Positions 1 through 8,650 are shown, numbered from the stretch's first letter. The stretch is DNA of 64,000 bases from Pedobacter zeaxanthinifaciens (GCF_003313335.1 NZ_QMHP01000001.1:186001-250000), one strand, 5' to 3'. Program-made: numbers and translations. Notes: generated from the sequence alone by a model not told the origin.

Positions 1-19
1 ACTTACCTAAACTAACAAA

Positions 20-151
20 CTATGATTTGTTTGCGTCTTTTACAGTTGGCTGCTGACGTTTATGTAGCTTTTCATGTTGATGTTCATGTTTACACCCTGT
101 ATGCATAAACGTAAAAGAAATCAGCACCACCGTTAGTCTTAAATATTTCAT
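20..151 (-). CDS. Small histidine-rich lipoprotein (43 aa)
   Basis: Read directly from the minus strand, this frame runs from ATG to TAG and gives 43 residues. The N-terminus is a hydrophobic stretch ending in a lipobox-like HTGC. After the cysteine comes a short tail, KHEHQHEKLHKRQ, with four histidines. A lipidated, histidine-rich tail suggests weak binding of a metal such as copper, zinc or nickel, but no family is recognised. It lies 83 bases downstream of the gene at 235-630 on the same strand, which also has histidine and cysteine clusters. Both may belong to a metal-efflux unit continuing past the left edge. The frame is short, so it could be spurious, but the signal peptide plus lipobox supports it. 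Confidence 0.5.
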   Translation of the reverse strand: MKYLRLTVVLISFTFMHTGCKHEHQHEKLHKRQQPTVKDANKS

Positions 152-234
152 GATATAATTATTGTAAATGCGATATTTATCAGTCTCTTATGAAAACGGA
201 TCATGATAAATTAAAGGACGGATTTTTAAGCTAG

Positions 235-630
235 TTAAGCTTGTACAAATGTAAGCCGCAATTGAGGAGGAGCTTTATTTGTAGATTTTACAAGTGAATA
301 TTTGCCTACCATCGCATCTACTAAATAGCGCAAAGTAGTGGAAGATAATGTTGGCGTAATAATCGATGGTGCGAAGTCTAGCCTTACTTCTTTGCTTTTA
401 ATGTGCGTAAGGTAATCACATACCGAACAATACTGTGTTTTAGTAATCGATTTTGAGCTGGCAGTTGTTGGATTTACATCGTCCTCATGCGAATGCAGCA
501 TTTGCGTTATAGGAATCAATAACAGCAAGATAGTCAGCATGTAGCAGCTTACTTGCCAAATACAGCACTTCACATATGTTGCTTTCGATTCCATTAATGC
601 TACAAAGTTGCAATAAAAATATCGAAACAC
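235..630 (-). CDS. Small membrane or exported protein with HSHED and CSVCDY motifs
   Basis: The 131-residue product has one strong hydrophobic segment at about residues 30-45. It is followed by HSHEDD and, further on, CSVCDYLTH, a CxxC pair near histidines. This resembles the small cysteine/histidine proteins often found beside heavy-metal efflux genes in Bacteroidota, although I cannot name the family. The start is uncertain. ATG codons at residues 13 and 31 would give shorter proteins, and the one at residue 31 places the hydrophobic segment at the N-terminus like a signal peptide. The 43-aa lipoprotein gene follows on the same strand. A metal-related role is inferred from motifs only. Confidence 0.6.
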   Translation of the reverse strand: MFRYFYCNFVALMESKATYVKCCIWQVSCYMLTILLLLIPITQMLHSHEDDVNPTTASSKSITKTQYCSVCDYLTHIKSKEVRLDFAPSIITPTLSSTTLRYLVDAMVGKYSLVKSTNKAPPQLRLTFVQA

Positions 631-727
631 GAAGTATTTTGTGTCTTTTTATTGAAGTAGATTGTAAATCTTACCATTGCAGAAGTTACAACCTAACTAT
701 TTCTTAAAATAGAGCTCAGGAAAAATC

Positions 728-1033
728 TTATTCCTGTTCGGTATTTGCTGATTTTTTCGTGGTGCGTGGCTTGGCAGCCTTTGCTTTAACATCCTGTTCT
801 TCAGGTTTGGTATCATTTGCCACCACTGGCGCTTCAGTTACAGGCTTAGCTGTTTTTTCAATTTCTTTGGCGAAAGAGGAGGCCGCCTTTTCGATTAATT
901 TTTTAAGCTTTCTGTTAGGTTCTGCAAAGGAAGAAATTAAGTTACTTAGGTCGTTAACTAAATTGGCTTTAACAGCTTTTATTGATTTTTTACGATTGGC
1001 TTTAAGCTGTGCTTTTTGTTTGTTTTTCTTCAT
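728..1033 (-). CDS. Lysine/alanine-rich small protein of unknown function
   Basis: The product is 101 residues and very rich in lysine and alanine. The basic N-terminus (KKNKQKAQLKANRKKSIKAVKANL) leads into a predicted amphipathic helix at about residues 25-60. A low-complexity Ala/Pro/Lys/Glu tail follows, ending in PRTTKKSANTEQE. The composition resembles histone H1-like or nucleoid-associated proteins of Bacteroidota, so nucleic-acid binding is possible. No catalytic motif is visible. A plus-strand frame covers nearly the same bases but reads as a hydrophobic shadow of this one. It stands alone, with about 100 bases on its 3' side to the next gene. Confidence 0.65.
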   Translation of the reverse strand: MKKNKQKAQLKANRKKSIKAVKANLVNDLSNLISSFAEPNRKLKKLIEKAASSFAKEIEKTAKPVTEAPVVANDTKPEEQDVKAKAAKPRTTKKSANTEQE

Positions 1034-1268
1034 GAAATTGCTTTTTCTGCAAAACTAGGGCATTACGAGGTTAAGTGTATATTATCATTTTGTTAATGTT
1101 AACTATTGCTGTTAACATAAAATTGATATAGGTAGCTGCCTAGCTATAAAACTAGTTTCTTCAGTATTTAACTAACGCAATAATGATATCAATCACTTTT
1201 TGGTGTGACCAAACAAAAGAAAAAAAGTGGGCTACATCAATATTTTTGGCGAAAACTATAATTCATTT

Positions 1269-3029
1269 ATGCCGCACAAATTTCACATTCCAGTTTTAGG
1301 TTTAGGTTTTTCGATAGATACACCCTTAAAAGTAGCCCGTTACGGCATTTCGTCTGTGGTTTCTATCGTTGATGATGAGCTAACGGAAAGGATGCGCAAA
1401 TATCATTCAAAGCTGAATGGTATTACTTATAGCGCAATAGAAAAAAAGGAGAAGCAGTTCAGGACCAAACGTATCACGGCTTATTTGAATCTTTTACATG
1501 ATTTGATTGACGAACAATTTGAAGACCTCAAGCAACAAGATTTTATTGAAGGTAATGATATTTGCAGGTATTTCGAATTGCTACCTATGGCCTCACAACT
1601 CAGGCAGGGATACGAATTGATGATGGAGTACCCGGAAGGTGAAAGCAAAAAGATATTTCAGCAACTATTACGTTCCAAAATGGTAAAAGGTAGTATTGAT
1701 GTAAATATCATGGCAAAAGTAGATAAGCTGAACTTTGCCAAAGGGGAATACCTTGGAGATGATCAAACTGATGCGCTTGCAGCTTTAAAAGGATTTGCCG
1801 AAAGCAAGCTTAATGGTGCTGTGGTGCTATCTGCAGGCATGAACCCAAAATTGTATGCCTTTATTGAAAGATTTAAAGCTTTTTATCCTAATGATAAAGC
1901 TGAGTTCGATAAGCGTATTATACTTAAAGTCAGTGATTTTAGGTCTGCATTAATTCAATCTAAGTTTCTTGCAAAAAAAGGGCTTTGGGTGTCCGAATTT
2001 CGTATCGAATCAGGTTTAAATTGTGGTGGTCATGCCTTTGCTACGGATGGTTTTTTACTGGGGCCAATATTGGAGGATTTTAAATTCAATCGTTTAGCGA
2101 TGCAAAAGGAGCTTTTCGAGTTATACCAAAATGCGCTAAAACAAAAGCAATTGGACGTAAAGCAAGCTCCGCATCAAAAAATAACCGTGCAAGGCGGAAT
2201 TGGTACGGCGGAGGAAAATGAGTTTTTACTTCAACGTTATCAACTGGATGCTACCGGATGGGGTAGTCCGTTTTTATTAGTGCCTGAAGTTACCAATGTG
2301 GATGAACAAACGCTTAATCAGTTGGCTAAGGCTACGCAGGACGACTACTATTTGAGCAATTCATCTCCGCTAGGTGTGCTTTTTAATAATTTTAAGCATG
2401 CAAGTATGGAGAAACTTAGGCTAAAACGTATTGCAGAGGGCAAGCCCGGTAGTCCATGCACTAAAAAATATTTATGCAATAACACTGAATTTACCACTGA
2501 GCCCATCTGTACCGCCTCCAAAAAATACCAACAATTAAAAATCAATCAGTTACTTTCCTTCAATTTAAGTTCGGAAGAATACCAAGAACGATTTGATCAA
2601 ATTACTGAGAAAGTGTGCTTATGCGAAGGTTTGTGCACCTCTACTTACATTAAAACACATCAACTCAAACAAAAAGAAAGTACCGCGGTAGCGATTTGTC
2701 CAGGGCCAAACTTGGCTTTCTTTAACGGTATCTATTCATTAGACGAAATGGTGAATCATATCTATGGCAATGCCAATTTATTGGAACACATCGATCGTCC
2801 ACATCTTTTTATTAATGAATTAAACCTATATATCGATTATTTAAATGATCAAGTTAAAATTTATTTAAAAGAGGTTAATGATAAGAAAATTAAATATTTG
2901 AATTCATTTAAGCAACAACTTGAAAATGGCGTAAGCTATTATAAAAATTTGTTTACCGACTGGCCAAATACTGATTTATTAACACAATTGTTTGGAGCAG
3001 AACAACGACTTCAGAATATCAAGATTTAA
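1269..3029 (+). CDS. Large conserved-looking protein with Gly-rich loops and Cys-rich C-terminus, unknown function
   Basis: The product is 586 residues from the ATG chosen here. A GTG at 1227 would add 14 residues, but GTG starts are uncommon in this window. The N-terminal two thirds contains segments reminiscent of an FMN-type TIM barrel (VLGLGFSIDTPLKVARYGI, ESGLNCGGHAF, VQGGIGTAEEN, ATGWGSPFLLVPE), loosely like nitronate monooxygenases. The last third has clustered cysteines (PCTKKYLC, PICT, KVCLCEGLC, ICPG), which could bind an iron-sulfur cluster. No signal peptide is seen, so it should be cytoplasmic. It precedes the FixL-like kinase by 123 bases. The fold assignment is a guess from motif similarity, and the function is unknown. 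Confidence 0.85.
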   Translation: MPHKFHIPVLGLGFSIDTPLKVARYGISSVVSIVDDELTERMRKYHSKLNGITYSAIEKKEKQFRTKRITAYLNLLHDLIDEQFEDLKQQDFIEGNDICRYFELLPMASQLRQGYELMMEYPEGESKKIFQQLLRSKMVKGSIDVNIMAKVDKLNFAKGEYLGDDQTDALAALKGFAESKLNGAVVLSAGMNPKLYAFIERFKAFYPNDKAEFDKRIILKVSDFRSALIQSKFLAKKGLWVSEFRIESGLNCGGHAFATDGFLLGPILEDFKFNRLAMQKELFELYQNALKQKQLDVKQAPHQKITVQGGIGTAEENEFLLQRYQLDATGWGSPFLLVPEVTNVDEQTLNQLAKATQDDYYLSNSSPLGVLFNNFKHASMEKLRLKRIAEGKPGSPCTKKYLCNNTEFTTEPICTASKKYQQLKINQLLSFNLSSEEYQERFDQITEKVCLCEGLCTSTYIKTHQLKQKESTAVAICPGPNLAFFNGIYSLDEMVNHIYGNANLLEHIDRPHLFINELNLYIDYLNDQVKIYLKEVNDKKIKYLNSFKQQLENGVSYYKNLFTDWPNTDLLTQLFGAEQRLQNIKI

Positions 3030-3060
3030 TGTTTTTTATAATGGCTTTTGTAAAATACTT

Positions 3061-3078
3061 AACTTGCCATGGTAAGTT
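3061..3078. promoter_or_regulatory. Inverted repeat upstream of the FixL-like kinase
   Basis: AACTTGCC and GGTAAGTT form a near-perfect dyad around a central AT, 75 bases before the kinase start. There is no T-run after it, so it looks more like an operator than a terminator. No protein can be assigned to it. Confidence 0.25.
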
Positions 3079-3152
3079 GCACATCATTAAGTTGTATCCG
3101 CAGATGGTAACTCACACTTTTAAACTAGGAGCTGAATAAATTTATCTGATTG

Positions 3153-4343
3153 ATGGAAAGAGCCAAACTGTTAAATGCTATTATCGAAAACGCTATAGAC
3201 GGAATTATCACTATTGACGAGTTCGGTATTATTGAACATATTAACCCATCGGCTTTGACATTATTTGGCTATGATAGAGAAGAGTTGATCGGTAAAAACG
3301 TGTCAGCATTGATGCCACAGCCAGATCAGCAGCGACATGACCAATACATCGCCAATTACAGGCACAGCGGAAATGCTCATATTATTGGCATAGGCAGGGA
3401 GGTGCAGGGGCAACGTAAAGATGGTTCTATCTTTCCTTTCAGATTGGGTGTAAGTGAGGTGAAATTTTCTGATCGGAGAATATTTACGGGCTTTATTCAC
3501 GATTTAAGTAGGCAGAAAGAAGATGAGCTTAAGATTAAAAGCTACACCGAAGAACTGGAGCAAAAAATCAAAGAGCGTACGCAGGACTTGATTCGTTCCA
3601 TCAATGAACTGGAAACAGCCAAGGAACACGTGAGTGCTTTATTTGAAAAAGAAAAAGAACTTAATCAGTTGAAAACGAGGTTTGTATCTATGGCTTCTCA
3701 CGAGTTCAGAACTCCGCTAAGTTCAATCCAACTTTCGGCCTCGCTAATTGATAAGTACAGCTCCAAAAATGATGAAGCAGGTGTAAATAAGCATACTTCA
3801 AAAATTAAAAATGCCATCAACAACCTCACCACTATTCTCAATGATTTCCTTTCATTGGAAAAATTGGAGGCCGGCAAAGTTGAACCAGCTGCAAATTGGT
3901 TCGATATGATTTCTTTTGCGGAGGAGATTGTGGAGGAAATGCAATTGATCAGCAAGCAAAATCAGCTGATTGTGTACGAACACAAAGGCACAAGCGCACA
4001 GGTTTTTTTGGATCATAACCTCTTGAAAAACTGTATCATCAATTTAATTTCCAATGCAATAAAGTATTCTGGAGAAAATACCATGATCCAGTTTAACAGC
4101 ATTTTAACCGCTCAGGAACTTACCATCGAAGTAAAGGATAATGGCATTGGAATACCGGAAATTGATAAGGCGAATTTGTTTGAGCCATTTTTTAGGGCGC
4201 ACAACACGGGAGATATTCCCGGTACGGGACTGGGCCTAAATATCGTAAAACGTTACGTAGGGCTTATGAACGGTACGGTAAGTTGCCAAACCGAACAAAA
4301 TAAAGGAACCACATTTACCTTGAATTTTAGTTTTAACCATTAG
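3153..4343 (+). CDS. FixL-like PAS sensor histidine kinase, candidate haem oxygen sensor
   Basis: The protein is 396 residues with a PAS domain at about 8-120, a coiled coil at 120-175, a HisKA domain with phospho-acceptor H183 in SHEFRTPL, and a HATPase domain with DNGIGIPE and GTGLGLNI. It has no transmembrane segment, so it is cytoplasmic. Aligning by eye to Bradyrhizobium FixL, H62 in RHDQYI matches the proximal haem histidine H200. I77, R82 and L98 match I215, R220 and L236. R206 is replaced by N68, and I238 by V100. Oxygen or another gas bound to haem is therefore a plausible signal. A TTG one codon upstream was rejected as the start in favour of ATG. Its partner regulator starts 10 bases downstream, and the cbb3 oxidase cluster lies about 7 kb away. 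Confidence 0.9.
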   Translation: MERAKLLNAIIENAIDGIITIDEFGIIEHINPSALTLFGYDREELIGKNVSALMPQPDQQRHDQYIANYRHSGNAHIIGIGREVQGQRKDGSIFPFRLGVSEVKFSDRRIFTGFIHDLSRQKEDELKIKSYTEELEQKIKERTQDLIRSINELETAKEHVSALFEKEKELNQLKTRFVSMASHEFRTPLSSIQLSASLIDKYSSKNDEAGVNKHTSKIKNAINNLTTILNDFLSLEKLEAGKVEPAANWFDMISFAEEIVEEMQLISKQNQLIVYEHKGTSAQVFLDHNLLKNCIINLISNAIKYSGENTMIQFNSILTAQELTIEVKDNGIGIPEIDKANLFEPFFRAHNTGDIPGTGLGLNIVKRYVGLMNGTVSCQTEQNKGTTFTLNFSFNH

Positions 4344-4353
4344 CAATTAACGC

Positions 4354-5382
4354 ATGAAAAAGGTTTTAGTAATTGAAGATAACGACGATATAAGAGAAGG
4401 TACGGTAGAGGTTTTAGAACTTGCAGGCTATGAAGCCATCGCTGCAAAAAATGGAAAATTAGGGGTGGAGTTGGCTTTAAGTTCATCTCCGGATATCATT
4501 TTATGTGATATTATGATGCCAGAATTGGATGGTTACGGTGTGCTTTATCTGTTGAGCAAAAATCCAAAATTAGCAAGCATTCCTTTTATATTTATGACTG
4601 CAAAAGCGGAAAGAGCCGACATGCGCAAGGGTATGGAAATGGGCGCTGATGATTATTTAACTAAGCCTTTTGACGATTTAGAGCTTTTTAATGCGATAGA
4701 AAGTAGGCTGAAGAAGAAAAATCAGACTGTAGGTTTTAAAGCAACTCCTAAAGATATACAGAGCATTTTCGCAGAACTAAAACAAAAAGGTAAGCAGCGA
4801 CATTTTGCCTCCAAACAAGTGATTTATGTAGAAAATGATGAGCCTAATTATCTTTACTTCGTTAAAAGTGGTCAGGTAAAAACTTATCGTAGGTTTAAGG
4901 ATGGTAGGGAACTGTCGTCGAATATTTTTAAGGACGGAGATTTTTTTGGTTATGAAAGTTTGTGCTGTGGTGTTGCCTATGCTGATAATGCCGCCACGTT
5001 AGCCGATACTGAACTACTTCTCATTCCTAAGGTTGATTTTATGGATGCACTATTTAACCATCAGGAAATGGCTACGGCCTTCATCGAGTTGTTATCTGGA
5101 AATATTCGCTTTAAGGAAGATCAAATGCTGAAGTTGGCTTACTTTTCGGTACGCAAAAGGGTGGCAGAGGCTTTGGTACAGCTTGGTAGAAAGTTTACTA
5201 AGACTGGGGAAGACAGTTGTACTTTAAAGATATCTAGGGATGATTTAGCTGCATTTGTGGGCACTGCCAGCGAAACGGTAAGCAGAATGTTAGCTGATTT
5301 CAAAGAGGAAAAACTGATTGAGAAACATGGTAACGCAATCTACATTGTATCAATTGATAAGCTTAGTAAAATTAAGCAGTAG
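4354..5382 (+). CDS. Response regulator: receiver fused to CRP/FNR-type regulator
   Basis: The protein is 342 residues. Residues 1-120 are a CheY-like receiver with acidic EDNDD, phospho-acceptor D52 in CDIMMPELDG and K104 in LTKPF. Residues about 145-250 form a cyclic-nucleotide-binding-type beta roll (GQVKTYRRFKDGRE, DGDFFGYESL). The C-terminus is a CRP-family winged helix with the recognition segment TASETVSRMLADF. FNR-type N-terminal cysteines for an iron-sulfur cluster are absent, so oxygen would be sensed through the kinase and phosphorylation. One polypeptide thus combines what FixJ and FixK do separately in rhizobia. It is co-transcribed with the kinase. Expected targets carry TTGAT-N4-ATCAA-like sites; one lies at 10913-10924 upstream of the hemN unit. 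The target assignment is inferred. Confidence 0.93.
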   Translation: MKKVLVIEDNDDIREGTVEVLELAGYEAIAAKNGKLGVELALSSSPDIILCDIMMPELDGYGVLYLLSKNPKLASIPFIFMTAKAERADMRKGMEMGADDYLTKPFDDLELFNAIESRLKKKNQTVGFKATPKDIQSIFAELKQKGKQRHFASKQVIYVENDEPNYLYFVKSGQVKTYRRFKDGRELSSNIFKDGDFFGYESLCCGVAYADNAATLADTELLLIPKVDFMDALFNHQEMATAFIELLSGNIRFKEDQMLKLAYFSVRKRVAEALVQLGRKFTKTGEDSCTLKISRDDLAAFVGTASETVSRMLADFKEEKLIEKHGNAIYIVSIDKLSKIKQ

Positions 5383-5393
5383 TTGTTTAGTTT

Positions 5394-5450
5394 AGTCCGG
5401 AAGTCTGGAAGTCTGGAAGTCCGGAAGTCCGAAAAGTCCGAAAGTCCGGA
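5394..5450. repeat. 8-bp tandem repeat (AGTCCGGA family), about 7 units
   Basis: Units of AGTCCGGA or AGTCTGGA repeat about seven times with one single-base slip. The block lies between the converging CRP-type regulator and DUF4142 genes. The same 8-bp family occurs degenerately and in reverse orientation at 15451-15500. Confidence 0.85.
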
Positions 5451-5507
5451 AGTTCAGTGCTGCCTTTGTATCGCTATGATTAAGATTTTAATGCTGTTTA
5501 AAATAAG

Positions 5508-5545
5508 AAGCGCTCAAATTTGATTGCTGACAAATCAGAGCGCTT
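5508..5545 (-). terminator. Hairpin terminator after the DUF4142 gene
   Basis: AAGCGCTC at 5508-5515 pairs with GAGCGCTT at 5538-5545, with a further TGATT/AATCA pairing inside. On the minus strand a T-rich stretch follows. It sits between convergent genes, so it may act in both directions. Confidence 0.6.
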
Positions 5546-5550
5546 GCTAA

Positions 5551-6189
5551 TTAATTTCCCGTTGATACTTCGCCAGGGCGTGTACTTTGCGTTCCACTAT
5601 CTGTTGAAGCTGCGATGAGCTTGGCTGCCATAGCCCGTTGGTGTTGTACATTAGGCAAGCTTGCATCCGCAAAATTCTTTAATTCTACGGTCTTTAAATG
5701 CGAACCTTCTTTAAATACAGTAGTAAATGTCGCTAACATTTGATTGATTTTCTGCAAACTTTGTTGATCTAAAGTTGGCGATGAAAGCTCCTTCAATGCA
5801 CTTAATTCTTTTTGTTGAGCTTCTGATAGTTTTCTCTGCATCAATAAACCCTCACTTTTTGCCATTTTTTCTACACTGCTCACTATTGCTTGATAGTTTG
5901 TTCCAAGTTGATCGCCAAACTTCCTAAGTTCGCTGTTTTTGCTTTGAGCGGTAATAGCTGCCAAATCAACCATGTATAAACTGTGCGAGTAGCTTGACAA
6001 AATGAAAGACTTTTCTCGTCCATCCATATCAACCTCTGCGGTATTTACCTTGGCTTTTGTGCTGGCATCAATAACTGAATCCGATGCTTCCGAAGAAGAT
6101 TGGTCATAAGATCTTTCTGCAGGAGTGCAGGAAGCAATTGCTAGGCAACTCGTGAGTGCCAAAACTGTAAATCTGCTAAAATATTTCAT
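5551..6189 (-). CDS. DUF4142 family lipoprotein
   Basis: The product is 212 residues from the chosen ATG; another ATG four codons upstream (6201) is possible. A signal peptide ends in a lipobox, AIASC, so a periplasm-facing lipoprotein is expected. The mature part from about residue 50 is an all-helical DUF4142 domain: a first helix with FILSSYSHSLYMVDLAAITAQ, a central KFGDQLGTNYQAI segment, and a C-terminal FKEGSHLKTVELKNFAD helix. DUF4142 proteins have a ferritin-like four-helix fold of unknown biochemical role. It is a single-gene unit convergent with the CRP-type regulator, with its own hairpin terminator. Confidence 0.85.
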   Translation of the reverse strand: MKYFSRFTVLALTSCLAIASCTPAERSYDQSSSEASDSVIDASTKAKVNTAEVDMDGREKSFILSSYSHSLYMVDLAAITAQSKNSELRKFGDQLGTNYQAIVSSVEKMAKSEGLLMQRKLSEAQQKELSALKELSSPTLDQQSLQKINQMLATFTTVFKEGSHLKTVELKNFADASLPNVQHQRAMAAKLIAASTDSGTQSTRPGEVSTGN

Positions 6190-6321
6190 AACGGCTGTCA
6201 TTTATTAATAAACTTATAACCATTTAAATCTCTTTTAGTTGAATAAATCTGAACTTTTATTAACAATTGAGGAAAAAGCAAAATTTTAAAACAAACGATG
6301 CCAGTTTGCGATTAATTAGAC

Positions 6322-7845
6322 ATGAAAAAACATCCTCACGCTTTAGCATTAACGCTTTTATGTGTAATGCTTTCTTTTGTAATCTATTCCTGCGGTAATA
6401 AGAATGCTGAATTTGCTAAGTTGACATCAAAATCTACCGGTAATAAAGTTTTTAAACAAATGGATCCCGAAGTGCTCGCTGAAAAAATTAAAACGAAGCA
6501 GCAGTCCATGAAAAAAAACTTCCGCAACCCTAAGTTTATGCAGGCTTACTACGAGCAACAGGAGTTCCAGCCGGTAATGTTGCAAAAGGTATTCGCCGAA
6601 AAACAAATGGATAGCCTAATGGCAGTTTTAGATAGCGTTGGCAATCATGGTTTATCGCCTAACATGTTTAATGCTGCTAAAATTCACGCTTTATACAGCG
6701 ATATGAAAGACAATAAAAAGATAGCGACTGTAGAACAGGCTTACGCTTCTGTAGCGGAGTTAGAGCTTTTGTTGGCAGCGGCTGTAAGCGATTATAGTGA
6801 TGTGATGCAGTTTGGAGCAATTAGTCCGAGGAGAATTTATGCGCAGTATTACACGGAAACTAAGCGCCCGGATGAGAAAAGTTTTACAGCTACGCTTGAT
6901 GCAAAAGATACGAAAGCATATCTGGATAGTATTCAGCCTAAAGCAGAACCATATTTGGCTATGCAACGTGAGCTAAAGCGTTTATCAACCGAAACAAGTG
7001 CTGCTAATGAAGAAGCGAAAAGAATTTTAATAGTAAATTTGGAACGTATGCGCTGGCAAAATAAGCCAAGCGGCGATAAATATGTTCTGGTAAATATTCC
7101 TGATTTTACGTTGGATGTAATGGAAAAAGGAAAATCTGCTTTAAAAATGAAAGTTTGTGTAGGAGAGGGACGAAATAAAGATTATGCCGATAAATTGGTC
7201 GAATACGATGAGAGTGGTGTGAAGAAAGACAGGCCATTTAACAGAGAAACGCCACAGCTTAATAGTTTAATTCATAGTGTGCAAGTTAATCCAGTGTGGA
7301 ATATTCCGCAGAGCATTGCCTCCAACGAAATTTCAAAATACGCAGCAGCGGATCCTTATTATCTTTCCAATAACAACATCGATGTTTATCAAGATGGAAA
7401 AATCGTGGATGATCCAGAAACTATTGATTGGTCGGAAGATGGTGCTGCGAAAAAATACAGTTTCAAACAGCGCCCAGGAGATGACAACTCGTTAGGTAAG
7501 ATTAAGTTTCTTTTCAACAACCAAAGCAGTGTTTACTTACACGATACGCCAGCTAAGAAAGCCTTTAATTTGCAGGTGAGGGCAGTAAGTCATGGTTGCG
7601 TACGCGTAGAAGAGCCAATGAAACTAGCACAAGCGCTTTTTGGAAATGGAAATCAGTATCAAACTATCCAAAATGCAATGCAAACAGGACAACCGCAAGC
7701 TAAAGATATTGCCCTGCCAAACAAAGTTCCGGTGTATTTAACTTACAACACGTGTTGGTTAGATGAGAGCGGGAAACTGCAGTACCGCAAAGATGTATAC
7801 GGTTTGGATATTGTATTGTACACGCATTTGCAACGATTGGGCTAA
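6322..7845 (+). CDS. L,D-transpeptidase of the YcbB type, lipoprotein
   Basis: The 507-residue protein has a lipoprotein signal (VIYSCGNK), a helical YcbB-like scaffold region to about residue 230, and a YkuD catalytic domain. The catalytic motif SHGCVRVEEP places the nucleophile at C426, with the usual upstream histidine in VYLHDTP. Such enzymes cross-link peptidoglycan through 3-3 bonds or attach substituents to it in the periplasm. The order fits the family: the conserved NLERMRW segment just before the catalytic domain, then VNIPDFTLDV. It converges with a second YkuD-type gene at 7871-8650, giving two peptidoglycan L,D-transpeptidases side by side. Confidence 0.93.
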   Translation: MKKHPHALALTLLCVMLSFVIYSCGNKNAEFAKLTSKSTGNKVFKQMDPEVLAEKIKTKQQSMKKNFRNPKFMQAYYEQQEFQPVMLQKVFAEKQMDSLMAVLDSVGNHGLSPNMFNAAKIHALYSDMKDNKKIATVEQAYASVAELELLLAAAVSDYSDVMQFGAISPRRIYAQYYTETKRPDEKSFTATLDAKDTKAYLDSIQPKAEPYLAMQRELKRLSTETSAANEEAKRILIVNLERMRWQNKPSGDKYVLVNIPDFTLDVMEKGKSALKMKVCVGEGRNKDYADKLVEYDESGVKKDRPFNRETPQLNSLIHSVQVNPVWNIPQSIASNEISKYAAADPYYLSNNNIDVYQDGKIVDDPETIDWSEDGAAKKYSFKQRPGDDNSLGKIKFLFNNQSSVYLHDTPAKKAFNLQVRAVSHGCVRVEEPMKLAQALFGNGNQYQTIQNAMQTGQPQAKDIALPNKVPVYLTYNTCWLDESGKLQYRKDVYGLDIVLYTHLQRLG

Positions 7846-7863
7846 CATTTGCTAACCCAATCG
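7834..7863. terminator. Convergent hairpin between two L,D-transpeptidase genes
   Basis: CGATTGGG at 7834-7841 pairs with CCCAATCG at 7856-7863, and the stem begins inside the end of the upstream gene. There is no strong T-run. Its position between convergent genes favours a bidirectional terminator. Confidence 0.5.
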
Positions 7864-7870
7864 CTTACGG

Positions 7871-8650
7871 TTAATCAAAATTGTTAACCTGCATTTGATC
7901 GTTAGCAAAACTGGCAGCTAAAGTTTCATTAAGATATTTAGAATGGTATTTTTCATCTGTTTTGTTGATGAAAAGTACCGTTTTATCTTCAATAGTCTGG
8001 ATCACTTTATCGGCTACTTCGGGTGCTACTGCAGGGCAACCTTGGCTGCGACCTAATCTGCCTAACGCTTTAATGGTACCTTCACTAACGTAAGCAGCAC
8101 CATGTACTACAATGGACCTACTACGGGCGTTGGAGTTAAAGCCCTCATCTAAACCATCTAATTTTAAAGATTTGCCGTGTACACCGTTGTAAACTTCTCC
8201 GGTTAGGTAAAATCCTAAACTACTTGAAAATGAATTGTTAATGTTAGAAAATGCATTAGCCTCATCACCACCACTGTTTTGCCCGTGTGCTACCCAAGTG
8301 TTTAATAGCAACGTTTTGTGTTGCAAATCAATAATATAAAGTCTTTTTCTGGTGCTCAACTGGTCAAAATCCGCAATCGTTAAAATAGACTTATGAGGCA
8401 CCAAGCCCAACTGCCTTAAGTTGTAGAAACCTGTAAGTGCTTTCTCAAATACTGATAATGCCAGCCCCTTTTCCTTCAAATTTAAGTCGGTGTACAAGCT
8501 ATTGATGTGCGTATTATAAACGCTATCTGCAGAAATAACCGTACCAATAACCTTATTAGCTGGAGGTGCCATTTCAGTTTTACTAGTGGCCGATAAAAAA
8601 AAGAAAATTGTAATGCCTAAAAAGCCTAATCCTAAAAGTGATTTCTTCAC
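7871..8650 (-). CDS. Murein L,D-transpeptidase catalytic domain protein (YkuD_2-like)
   Basis: The 259-residue protein has an N-terminal hydrophobic signal or anchor (residues 4-22). The catalytic region fits the compact family of murein L,D-transpeptidases: SIVVHGAAYVS with H183 and GRSQGCPAV with C205. The preceding segment (LYIIDLQHKTLLLNTWVAHG) is the usual first strand pair of the domain. It differs from the neighbouring YcbB-type enzyme in lacking the scaffold region. It probably acts on peptidoglycan in the periplasm. Upstream (8651-8910) there is no gene; that stretch holds the promoter region shared with the divergent receiver gene. Confidence 0.9.
   Translation of the reverse strand: MKKSLLGLGFLGITIFFFLSATSKTEMAPPANKVIGTVISADSVYNTHINSLYTDLNLKEKGLALSVFEKALTGFYNLRQLGLVPHKSILTIADFDQLSTRKRLYIIDLQHKTLLLNTWVAHGQNSGGDEANAFSNINNSFSSSLGFYLTGEVYNGVHGKSLKLDGLDEGFNSNARSRSIVVHGAAYVSEGTIKALGRLGRSQGCPAVAPEVADKVIQTIEDKTVLFINKTDEKYHSKYLNETLAASFANDQMQVNNFD

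Noticed and set aside
759-1058. Plus-strand 99-codon frame
   Set aside because: It is the shadow of the lysine-rich minus-strand gene at 728-1033, whose translation looks more natural.
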